From Bondarzewia mesenterica (taxonomy: Eukaryota > Basidiomycota > Agaricomycetes > Russulales > Bondarzewiaceae), in contig SGPL01000790.1 in the NCBI GenBank assembly GCA_004802705.1, forward strand, positions 1 to 11,815: 11,815 nucleotides of DNA, written 5' to 3'. The notes below the pieces were generated by a model. It was not told the origin of the DNA. It was given only the letters and a program-made list of their open reading frames with translations, and did not search any database. The position numbers and the translations under genes are program-made. Positions 1 through 7,930 of this stretch are shown piece by piece; position 1 is the first letter of the stretch, and the number at the start of each line of letters is the position of its first letter.

Positions 1-20
1 GACCCCGGCCCAGCCCAGCC

Positions 21-181
21 AAAATATGTCCGGATGATGATCTGGGTTCTCCGGGCCCCAGCCGTCCATGTCCGGATAAAAATTTGGCTACCTCGACCTC
101 AAGGGTCGAATTTGTCCGTTTTTCATCTAGCATTTTTGAATTTTCGCCCAAAATTTGTCCGGATCGGTATCTAGGTTCCCC
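21..181. repeat. Diverged direct repeat around TGTCCGGAT
   Basis: Two similar stretches lie about 130 bases apart. One starts at 21 and one at about 151; both run AAAAT, A/T, TGTCCGGAT, a few differing bases, then ATCT, G/A, GGTT. A third TGTCCGGATA occurs near 69-78 and a shorter TTTGTCCG near 110-118. This may be the tail of a satellite or transposon continuing left of the window. Only about 30 bases per unit are clearly alike. Confidence 0.3.
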
Positions 182-862
182 TCCTATTATCGGGGGTCCT
201 GAGCACGCTGATCCTTTGTCGTAATCTTTTCCTATCATCCACGTCAAAGTCCGACCGCGATCGATTCCTCGAACAATCTATTTTTGAGTGCATCGGCTCA
301 CTCGGTCTTGTTTGCCGTAATGCGTAGGATGAGGAAATCCACCGTGCATATCCGTCGTCCGTACCTCCCACCGACGTGACGACCTTTTGGTATGCACGCA
401 GAAATAACACCCTTTCAACTTGGCCCCTCCCCGGTACATTGTTATACAACCGCAGCCCCTGGCCATGCGCTCTCCCAGGATTGTCATTTGTCGAATGTTC
501 CTCACTCTCCTTGGTCGAGCCTCGTCTTTGGCTTTCTTCTCTTGGTTTCGTCCGTCCGTCCGTTCGCTCTTTCAGAATTTCATCTGCGGCTGGCGAGATC
601 CGAAGAAGTCAGAGCCGAACTTATCATGTGTGATATATCCGTCCTCCCATCGCTAGCTCACCAATCTCTTGCTATATCCTGCTCATACTTTCTCACCGTC
701 CCCCCACACACCACTCGCTCCGCCGACGACGTGAATGAAGGACATGAGGATGTCACAACAATCCCCGACCTTCGCGTTCTCGAATTTCCGAACTTCATGC
801 GGTACTATAAACCCACCTAACTTACCACTCAAGGATATCCGCCTACTTTATCTTGTTTTCAA

Positions 863-978
863 GAGCCGTAGGCTCCGAGCCGGACTTCGTCCGTAGAAAG
901 AACGAACGGACGACCGCCGTCCCGATTGGATTCATCACAATCGTCGTTACCCCACTCGCGGGTTCGCTTCTTCGAAGC
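863..978. repeat. Three perfect 5-3-5 hairpins in 116 bases
   Basis: Three 13-base perfect hairpins, each with a five-pair stem and three-base loop, occur close together: 863-875 (GAGCC/GGCTC), 881-893 (CGGAC/GTCCG) and 966-978 (GCTTC/GAAGC). The stretch 896-913 is also a near-perfect inverted match to 555-573. The structures are short enough to be chance in GC-rich DNA. Confidence 0.25.
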
Positions 979-1123
979 TCCCTTCCCCACCTCGCACTAT
1001 CGAAGGTTCAGAACGTTGGACCTCAGCACCCCTTCATCCTACCCCTTGGTGCCTGCCTCCCATATTCATGCAAAGGCTGCATACGTTCCTGTGCTTGCCG
1101 TGACTGACTAATTAAGTTACGAC

Positions 1124-1420
1124 GGGCCCCCGCGCAATCCAACCCTCATCCACTCGCAAGTGCCGTCGGCGAACTTCGGCACCACCAAGTTCAAGACACG
1201 TATATTCGTGCATTCTGCCTTTGAAGGTAAGTAAAATGAATCTGAGTCGATACCAGGATACCATTCTTCCATGCATGTGTATATCAGGTCCTGGCGGCAT
1301 CAAATGGGGTGCTCGGATATACCCCGGGCAGCAGCTGGTTTCACTGGGCTCCCAGAGGCGTGCATACTATTGTACTGCACTGCGGGCTGAAAATATCTGT
1401 CTCGGCGTACGTACGGCATG
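1124..1420 (+). pseudogene. Possible decayed gene fragment with intron-like gap
   Basis: I do not recognise this sequence. One frame from about 1124 to 1226 reads with protein-like composition (it includes PSANFGTTKFKTRIFVHSAF). It then meets a good 5' splice site (GTAAGT, 1227) and, about 60 bases later, a plausible 3' site (TATATCAG, ending 1287). After splicing the frame continues as GPGGIKWGARIYPGQQ and stays open past 1400. Upstream the frame is closed by a stop just before 1115, and I find no start or family motif. It may be a relic of a gene or transposon, or chance. The following 500 bases also hold an open frame (about 1651-1959) with no recognisable motif. Confidence 0.2.
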
Positions 1421-1837
1421 TGCCCCAGCCTACCACGCCTGTACGCGCCTCCTCCCAAGAGGACTCTGATGATTCGGAGCATATCGTTTGACTCGTGTCG
1501 GCGCTGTGTTGCATGGGCATGGGTGCAGCCGGTAAACCTGATGACGCTCACGCCCATCCCCCTCGAGAAGAATCCTGCAGTGTGAGTTACACACATGACT
1601 TACCGCATCATTAATTACTTGCATTGGCGATCGGTTGAATACGGACGCAAGTGTTTGCTTGGATGAGGTCATGGGTACCTGCTCGTACCTACATGCTTGA
1701 CCATTGGGACGGTGAACCTACTACCACCCATGCATATGGTCGGAACGACTATGCCAAGGGCATACATACAGTTCATTCACGTATGACCCTCAGCGCTATG
1801 GGGAACTTGTCAATGGGACCTGAAGTATGGAATGAGG

Positions 1838-1856
1838 AACGCCGAGCTTCGGCGTT
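1838..1856. repeat. Short perfect hairpin, 8-base stem
   Basis: AACGCCGA, a three-base loop, then TCGGCGTT form a perfect eight-pair stem. No U-run follows, so it is not terminator-like, and no role can be assigned. Confidence 0.3.
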
Positions 1857-1998
1857 GTTTGCCAAGAGGTTCGTACGCAGGACATGCATGGGTACATACC
1901 TCAATCGGACACTGAATTATGATAGAAAGATCGTAATCTCCACGCTCCCTGACGCGTGACGATGAAGCGGCTTTGCAGTATACCGCGTGTCGTTTTTT

Positions 1999-2019
1999 TT
2001 GTGGACTGGGCGATGATAA
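1999..2019. other. 21-base segment inverted relative to copy 2
   Basis: The 21 bases here match the reverse complement of 8641-8661 with one mismatch, while the bases to the right (GTGCTGGCATGGGACT against GTGCTGACATGGGACT) match in direct orientation. About 15 bases to the left (CGCGTGTCG against CGCGTGTTG, then a T-run) also match directly. The segment carries a GATAA core that is therefore on opposite strands in the two copies. Confidence 0.75.
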
Positions 2020-2168
2020 GTGCTGGCATGGGACTGTATCACATACGTGTTCTTTTTTCTTTCTTTCCCAATGTGGGGTAAGTGTGCGGTGTGCCTTATT
2101 TTACGTACGGCGTCGAGTCTTTGATAGACTCTAGAATCGGTCCAATTGGAGTAAGTACATACGAAACT

Positions 2169-2211
2169 CTATGGTGCTCTACAAGGCGGAGCGCCTCGTA
2201 GAGCATCATAG
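2169..2211. repeat. Long hairpin upstream of gene A
   Basis: Left arm 2169-2188 and right arm 2192-2211 pair over 20 bases with two mismatches around a three-base loop (GAG). The counterpart in copy 2 (8813-8858) keeps the pairing although its right arm differs. It could be an RNA hairpin if transcribed, a cruciform, or a remnant of an inverted-repeat transposon. Confidence 0.65.
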
Positions 2212-2535
2212 TCTCTAGAGCGGCCGCATCTGCTGCGTATGCGCAGTTCGATCGAGCTAGTTTTGCCATTAGGTATTAGGATTTCAGCTCAATTCTTCCA
2301 GCCTTTCAAGTGGTTGCGCCAGTCTGGGAGGTTTGTCAACTGTATCCATCATGGACCGCTCCCTCCCAGCACGGACCAGCGCTGTCAGAACGGCTGCCAG
2401 TCTCTGCCAGTGCACGAACACTGCTTTTATGACGTCTCGTGGAACACGTACTTATCTGCAGCGTTCCGACGGATCGTACGAGCTCTGGAGAGCATCCGAC
2501 GGGGGGAGTCCGGGAGGGAGTGTAGCTCTCCAAGT

Positions 2536-2543
2536 TATTTAAA
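2536..2543 (+). promoter_or_regulatory. TATA-like site of gene A
   Basis: TATTTAAA lies about 97 bases before the ATG at 2640 and is conserved at the same spacing in copy 2 (9174-9181). The leader between it and the ATG is pyrimidine-rich, common for fungal 5' leaders. Confidence 0.45.
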
Positions 2544-2639
2544 GGTACATCCAACATCCTTCTTCTTCGATCACTCGAGCTTTGAGCACTCCTTTGACAT
2601 TCAAACATTCAGGTCATTCTGATTTTTTCATCATCCACG

Positions 2640-3834
2640 ATGGTCGATGCAGATCCGACACATACGCTCACCTTACCCCTGCGCTACAATTTTCCCCTCG
2701 ACGAGAGTCTGTACGCTCTCAGCGAGGAAGAGGCGGCTTTTTTCAAATCGCAGACGGGAATTCAGGACGATGCCAAATTGAAGGAGCACATTTGCACCGT
2801 TCAGGCCGAAGCGTTTGCCGTGCGTCATCTTCTCCCTAACGCTCAAGCCCAGTTGTCGCCTCTCCATTTCATTTTGAGGTCTTAACCTTCCCTGTTTCCT
2901 GACTTTCGTCGATATAGGTCTACCCGTACCCGTGCATCCGCTTGTTCGCGTTCACAAAGTAATTCGAGACAAATTCTATTATCGCATTCTATGATGACCC
3001 AATTTTTTCGCCTTTGAAGACTGAAAATCTCACGGTTGTTGGGGTACGATGCTTTCCTGAAGCTAGGGAAGGAAAGACAGGGCGCTATCTTTCTCGACAT
3101 CGGTTGCTGCTGTACGTGCGCCAGATTGCTTCAAAGACACTGAACCGATGAAATTCTTCTAGTCGGAAACGATGCAAGGAGAGCCGTCGTGGACGGGTTC
3201 CCCGTACAGAACGTGATCGCCTCTGATCTCAGAAAAGGTAGAGCAATTGCAACACCCGAATCAAATCCTGATTGTCTGCTGATTCACAATCTCATGTATT
3301 TGATCAGACTATTGGAGCATCGGATACAAGCTGTTCAAAGACAGTCCCGAATCCTTCCCCGTGCCTTTCATCGCGGGCGATGCCTTTGATCCTTCGCACC
3401 TCGAGATCGTCAAACCCTTCATGAAGACGTCGCCGCCGACCACGCCCGTGCCCATCCTCACCTCTCTCACGTCTCTCAACCCACTTCACGGACACGTCTC
3501 CGCGATCCACGCTAGCTCCTTCTTCCATCTCTTTTCAGAAGAGGGCCAGCTCCATCTCGCGCGCGCGCTGGCAGGCCTACTCTCACCCGCACCGGGATCC
3601 ATGATTTTTGGCTCGCACGCGGGACGCCAGGAGAAGGGGTTCCGCGCACCGGAAAGATTTACTCACTCGCCGGACAGTTGGAGGGAGTTGTGGGATGGTG
3701 AGGTGTTCGAGAAAGGTTCTGTCAGAGTTGAGTGCAGATTGGTGCAAATTGAAAGAAAGGATCTGGCGAAGCTTGTGGGCCATGGCACTGACGAAGCTTT
3801 CTATTTCATGGTTTGGTGCGTCACTAGGTTGTGA
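2640..3834 (+). CDS. Methyltransferase A (AusD-like SAM-dependent family)
   Basis: Five exons by eye: 2640-2819, 2918-2958, 3020-3111, 3163-3237 and 3308-3834, joined give 304 residues. Residues 35-60 hold the family's N-terminal block (FFKSQTGIQDD then LKEHI..VQAEAFA), followed by YPYPCIR and LKISR. SAM-binding motif I is LDIGCCFGND near residues 99-108. An acidic loop follows in NVIASDL, then AGDAFD, and the VSAIHASSFFHLF strand. Fungal relatives include meroterpenoid carboxyl methyltransferases of the AusD/Trt5 type; that role is not shown here and the substrate is unknown. Introns are 98, 61, 51 and 70 bases; the first has a GTGCGT donor. Reading through intron 1 meets a stop, so splicing is needed. 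There is no signal peptide or membrane segment, so the enzyme is probably cytosolic. The start is the first ATG after the TATA-like site and is shared with A'. Confidence 0.88.
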
Positions 3835-4444
3835 GTGAGCTCATCTGCATCGATGACCATCCCATCTGTATTCGTAAAATCGCGGTGCGTTAGACAATGC
3901 AATGAGACTTGCAGTAACCAACGTCCCGGCGACGCATTGGCTGACTACCTTTAGAGTCTACTTTTTCAGATTGTCAGATCCTTGTCGGAGTCAAGCCTTA
4001 CTATAGTATCATGACGGCAAATGCAGACTGCAAGTGCTACTTGTTCGACTTTCGCTCTTTCGAGATGTTTGTCGCTCGTCTTGACATGCTCTCGCTGACA
4101 TAGTGCGGTTATGATTCAATCTGCTACACACATAAGTGCATAAGCGCTTGAGCACTGACGATCTCGAGTCGGCCAATAAAATCACGTTTTCACGCTTTCA
4201 TTCAACTCGCGCTCGGCAGGGATTCGGCACGCTGGTCTACTAAGCATAGAACAAACAATTCGCCGTACCAGCTCGTACCAGGCCCCTTGAACCAGGCCCA
4301 TCATCCTGCATTTCTAAGTTTACCATGCATCTCATGAAAGTCTGTGAGTCATGTAGCTGTGGCCAGTCCTGGTGATAGCCTTCGCACGCGGAAAAAATAG
4401 GTCTTGCGCTATAATTAAGGCTTATCAATTTCGTTTTCTTTGGT
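3835..4444. other. Spacer between genes A and B
   Basis: No gene is seen. It aligns with 10475-11291 in copy 2, except that copy 2 carries an extra 222 bases, absent here between GCTGACAT and AGTGCGG near 4101. It must contain the 3' end of A and the promoter of B. The block 4215-4260 (GGCACGCTGG to GAACAAAC) and the stretch CATCTCATGAAAGTCT near 4327 are well kept in the other copy, so they may include promoter elements of B. Confidence 0.5.
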
Positions 4445-4452
4445 TTAAAATA
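4445..4452 (+). promoter_or_regulatory. TATA-like site of gene B
   Basis: TTAAAATA lies about 90 bases before the ATG at 4538. The matching site in copy 2 (TTTTAAATAG, 11292-11301) lies about 70 bases before its ATG, since the leader there is shorter. Confidence 0.4.
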
Positions 4453-4537
4453 GAGTGCATCCTGCAGGGGCTGTAGGGGCCCTTCGTTGCAACTACAACC
4501 CACATCTTCTCCAGTGAGTTGTTCTCCAACAGTTGAC

Positions 4538-5697
4538 ATGGCTTCCAACGAGTCCAAAGCGGAGCCGCCTGTGCCTGAGCACTACAAGTTGCCGTTGGAT
4601 GAAAAGTATTATAGCCTCGACGAGGCGGAAAGAGCTTTTTTCAAGGGACAGACGGGGATTCAAGACGATGAAGAGCTGAAGAAGCATCTGTTGGCTGTTC
4701 AGGCTGCAGCTTACTCTGTAAGCTCTAGAAAGATTGCTATCTGGCTTTGGACCAATTGAAGTGCAAATATAGGTCCACCCATACCCATGCATACGCCGCT
4801 TCGTGTTCGCTAGGTAAGATCGTCGCACTCTATCTGATGCTGCTTGCATAGGATCATCGACTTGTTATCACAGATTGAAGATATCTCGTATTTTTGCATA
4901 CGATGCTTTGCTCAAATTGGGCAGGGAAAGGGAAGGAGCGATTTTCCTTGATATTGGTTGCTGCTGTGAGCTTCGCATCTGTGAAGTTTGTCTAGGTGCA
5001 TATTTGACGGCTATAATTTACAGTTGGGAATGACGTCCGCAAAGCTATTGCAGACGGCTACCCTTCGCAGAATGCTATCGCATCTGATCTTAAGGAAGGT
5101 AACTAAGTTCGTCATTTTGGAACATCACAGATTCACTACTTGTCTTTCTTCAAAGAATTCTGGAACCTGGGGCACGAACTCTTTAAGGATACAGCCGAAT
5201 CATTCCCCGTACATTTCATCCCGGGTGATGCCTTCGACTCCTCCCACCTCAAGATTGTACCCCCTTTCACAACCATTTCGCCGCCAAAATCGTCCGTACC
5301 CGCTCTCAGCACTTTGACCTCCTTAAATCCACTTCTCGGACACGTCTCTGCTATCCATGCATCTGCGTTCTTCCATCTCTTTCAGGAAGACGGCCAGCTC
5401 CACCTGGCCAAGGCGCTCGCCGGGCTTCTTTCGCCCCAGCCGGGGTCCATGATCTTTGGCGAGCACGGATCTTGTCCGGTGAAGGGACTGCGAAATTCTG
5501 CGGTAAAGGGATATTCTATGTTTTGCCATTCACCGGAGAGCTGGAAACAGCTGTGGGAGGAGGATGTTTTCGAAAAGGGAACGTTCAAGGTTGAGGCGAA
5601 ATTGAGGGAGGTAGAAAGACCTGATCTTGCCCGAGTGCTTCCTGGTGGTGCTAACCAGTCGTTCTATCTCATGTCCTGGTGTGTTACAAGGCTTTGA
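4538..5697 (+). CDS. Methyltransferase B (AusD-like SAM-dependent family)
   Basis: Exons 4538-4717, 4773-4813, 4874-4965, 5024-5098 and 5156-5697 join to 309 residues. The first four have exactly the lengths found in gene A (180, 41, 92 and 75 bases) and the same phases, so A and B are paralogues; by eye about three residues in five agree. Landmarks: FFKGQTGIQDDEELKKH, HPYPCIRRF, LKISR, motif I LDIGCCFGND, AIASDL, the EEFWNLGHELF helix that ties this family to fungal secondary-metabolite methyltransferases, PGDAFD and VSAIHASAFFHLF. The main difference from A is a five-residue longer loop near KGYSMFCHSPESW. Introns are 55-60 bases with GTAAG, GTGAG or GTAAC donors. It follows A on the same strand about 700 bases on and probably has its own promoter. 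The methyl acceptor is unknown. Confidence 0.9.
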
Positions 5698-6135
5698 GCC
5701 CTCATGCCATGGGCAGACATCACTTATGCATTTATTTGCTCTGGATCGGATAGTAAGACGTAGGCGACTACGGCTTAAACGCAGTGGATTTGAGTATTGA
5801 TTGTAGTACCTGTACCTGTACCTCTGTCTGTCTTTGTTTCTTTCAATGTGCTGAATTGTATGATACTGAGGCATGAGAATTGTGGGCACATTATTGAATA
5901 GGTCGATTGAAGTTTGAACGACATCAGACTCTATGCGTGAAAAGGGTGTTCAATGCAAGTTCTCTTATCGTATCTTACCGTTATCAGATTCGGAATCTCG
6001 GATCGTCGATCGGCGTCTCGAAGTGACTGCCGCCGCACCTTGCCGCCTTCCTACAACTTTGACTTCCAATTTACTACTCTTCTAGCTACTGAAAACAGCT
6101 GCTCAGGGAGGCCCAAGATTCAGTCGGCTACCGTA
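5698..6135 (+). promoter_or_regulatory. Intergenic region: end of gene B and allantoinase promoter
   Basis: No gene is seen. It holds three GTACCT units in tandem at 5806-5823 followed by a CTGT/TTTC-rich run, and a GATA cluster at 5965-5985. The frame of the allantoinase first exon is open upstream to 5953, but that part does not resemble the family, so I treat it as leader. Confidence 0.5.
5965..5985 (-). promoter_or_regulatory. Cluster of three GATA cores upstream of allantoinase
   Basis: TTATC at 5965-5969, TATC at 5971-5974 and TTATC at 5981-5985 are GATAA, GATA and GATAA on the minus strand. They lie 150-170 bases before the allantoinase ATG. Fungal GATA factors (AreA/NIT2 type) bind paired or clustered GATA cores upstream of nitrogen-catabolism genes, so this is a plausible nitrogen-control element. 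Binding is inferred. Confidence 0.5.
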
Positions 6136-7765
6136 ATGGCCTCTGACTTGCGCATTCTTACAGGCAATAGCATCCTCCTGCCTGGTTCAGAAAACCCCAA
6201 ACCTGGAACGATAGAGTTTTCTAAGCTTACCGGGAAGATCGTTGCTGTTCACGAAGAACGGCGAGGGAGAGATGCTTACAATGACGTTGACGATGCCAAC
6301 TGGTTTGATGCTGTCGATAACTTCATTCTTCCCGGTCTTGTCGAGTATGTGAGTTTCCTTACCCACCTCGCATGGCACGGCTTCCTGACGGAGATATGAA
6401 GTGCGCATGTGCATCTGAATGAACCTGGACGCACTGACTGGGAGGGATTTTGGACTGGCACCCGTGCAGCAGCGTCAGGCGGCGTCACGACTGTCGTTGA
6501 CATGCCCTTAAATTCGATACCGCCTACCACGACAGTAGACAATTTGAAGCTTAAGCGGGCAGCAGCGAAGGGACAATGTTGGACGGACGTCGCATTCTGG
6601 GGTGGAGTCGTTCCAGGTAACCAGGTTCGATCCTTGAAGTTGAGGAAACGAATTGCCCAGATGAACTGAGCCACTCACTGCTAGGAACATTTGAAGCCAC
6701 TGGTAGAAGCTGGTGTAAAAGGTTTCAAGTGTTTCATGATTGAAAGCGGAGTCGAAGTATGTCTCTCTTTTTACTTTCCAAATCGATATTGACATTTTTT
6801 TTTGTCTGCCATAGGAATTCCCATGCGTCACAGAAAGTGATTTGAATCCGGCTATGAAGGCTCTCGAGGTATCTTCTATTAGTCTCTCGCATCTCCGCTG
6901 TCGCTGTTGACAAAGACTGAAAGGACGCTGGATCTGTTCTTCTTTTTCACGCCGAGTTTGACAACACTGCACCGTCATCGCAGCCCATAGCAGATCCAAC
7001 CCTTTACAGTACCTTCCTGGCCTCCCGCCCCCAGACTTTCGAAATTGACGCGATAAGTCGTATCATAGCATTGCATCATTTGTATCCTGGACTCCGATGC
7101 CATATTGTGCACCTCTCTGCCGCGCAAGCCCTCCCACTGATTCGCGATGCGAAGGCATCCGGTATCAAGCTTACAGTTGAAACATGTTTTCACTACCTGT
7201 GTCTCTCTGCTTCCGCCATTCCACGCGGTCGGCCCGAATTCAAATGCTGTCCACCAATTCGCGACGATGCGAATCGCGAAGCTCTTTGGGACGCGCTGGA
7301 AGAGGGGACAATCGACTTTGTAGTTTCGGACCACAGCCCGTGCATCGCAGAGCTGAAAAAGGTGGATGAAGGAGACATCATGGGTGCATGGGGAGGGATC
7401 AGCACGCTTGGGCTTGGGCTGAGTTTATTGTGGACGGAAGGAAAGAAGAGAGGTATTGGAATTGGGAAGATCTTGGACTGGACGTCTGCGAAGACAGCCA
7501 AACATGCCGCGTTGAGTGAAAGGAAAGGTCGCATTGGAGTTGGCTACGATGCAGACTTTGTTATCTGGGACCCTGAGGCTCGGTACACTGTGAGCCGGTC
7601 TCTTCATCGCAATTCATACGGTCGTTCATGCTTTTGGATGTACAGGTGACTAAAAGCCTGTTAAACTTCAAGAATAAGCTCACGCCATATCATCAGCAAA
7701 AGTGTCAAAATATGGCAAGGGGTGGCCATAGGTCAGACATGGATATCCTGAGGTACGAAGGTTGA
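6136..7765 (+). CDS. Allantoinase with altered, probably truncated C-terminus
   Basis: Allantoinase opens the allantoin ring to allantoate in purine breakdown. Exons 6136-6344, 6402-6624, 6685-6756, 6815-6868, 6924-7589 and 7646-7765 join to 447 residues. The start gives MASDLRIL and then the family's LLPG...GKI opening. Metal-site residues are all present: DAHVH (H72, H74), GFKCF (K159, the expected carboxylated lysine), LLFHAE (H195), IVHLSAAQA (H249) and VSDHSPC (D322). [15 protein letters not shown] and AWGGIS mark allantoinase and not dihydroorotase. Introns are 55-60 bases; the second uses a weak GTTCGA donor. Homology runs through [15 protein letters not shown] (409-423), then 24 unrelated residues lead to a stop. 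Family members usually continue for some 35-50 residues there. The active site should survive, but folding may not; it could be a pseudogene or a duplication-edge remnant. It is the yeast DAL1 counterpart. Confidence 0.85.
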
Positions 7766-7930
7766 AGGAAGTGTCTACAACCTGCCACTGGGAGACTAGG
7801 CCATAGGTGGCCACCCCCCACAAGGCCGCAAGGCGCCGTCAGACTTTCCATTCCCGCTAGTAGTGGTGAGCTACCTTAATTATGGCCATACTTCAATTGT
7901 CATTCTCACAATTCTGGTGCACATGGCCAT
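7691..7930. other. Unassigned DNA after the allantoinase homology ends
   Basis: The first 75 bases encode the non-family tail of the allantoinase frame and the rest is non-coding. GGCCATAGGT occurs twice in direct orientation (7724-7733 and 7799-7808), and GGGGTGGCCA near 7720-7729 recurs inverted near 7807-7817. Further GGCCAT motifs lie near 7884 and 7924. This may be the edge of another mobile element or filler DNA at a rearrangement junction. Confidence 0.35.

Larger units (their letters stand above)
1..1983. other. Long stretch without a recognisable gene
   Basis: I read both strands and recognise no protein family here. Several open frames of 60-142 codons overlap one another (the longest on the + strand at 392-820), but none shows a conserved motif or a convincing exon chain. 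The stretch holds a diverged direct repeat near the left edge, a run of short perfect hairpins around 863-978, a TATA-like site near 803-808 and one coding-like patch with an intron-like gap around 1124-1420, listed separately. The + strand is rich in C and T up to about position 1100. It could be decayed gene or transposon sequence, or the edge of a gene whose body lies outside the window. Confidence 0.5.
1984..2535 (+). promoter_or_regulatory. Upstream region of methyltransferase A
   Basis: This non-coding stretch is strongly conserved in the second block (8627-9173). It holds a GATAA motif at 2015-2019, in the segment that is inverted in copy 2, a pyrimidine run near 2050-2070, and the long hairpin at 2169-2211. 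Frames that are open in one copy are shifted or stopped in the other, so I read it as upstream DNA and not a gene. Confidence 0.5.
1984..4977. repeat. Segmental duplication, copy 1 (genes A and B)
   Basis: This stretch aligns almost throughout with 8627-11815: upstream DNA, gene A, the A-B spacer and the first three exons of gene B. The repeat distance is about 6.64 kb (gene A start 2640 against 9277). Similarity covers introns and non-coding DNA as well as exons, so this is a block duplication and not just related genes. The copies differ by many point changes, a 21-base inversion near the left edge, a roughly 10-base tandem duplication near 2401-2410 present only here, and a 222-base segment present only in copy 2. 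Similarity starts at CGCGTGT (1984-1990). Its right end cannot be seen because copy 2 leaves the window. Confidence 0.9.

Noticed and set aside
392..820. A 142-codon open frame on the + strand
   Set aside because: Other frames are also open over much of the same stretch, there is no recognisable motif, and the composition looks like translated C/T-rich non-coding DNA.
2214..2227. TCTAGAGCGGCCGC, which resembles a cloning-vector XbaI-NotI polylinker
   Set aside because: It occurs in both copies (also near 8861-8874) within the surrounding duplicated sequence, and the flanks do not match a polylinker, so it is genomic and coincidental.
6623..6633. GGTTCGATCC, resembling the B box of a tRNA gene
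   Set aside because: No A box, acceptor stem or cloverleaf can be drawn around it, and it sits in intron 2 of the allantoinase.
6136..7765. Dihydroorotase or dihydropyrimidinase as the identity of the amidohydrolase gene
   Set aside because: The [22 protein letters not shown] and AWGGIS signatures are those of allantoinase, and the metal-ligand pattern follows that family.
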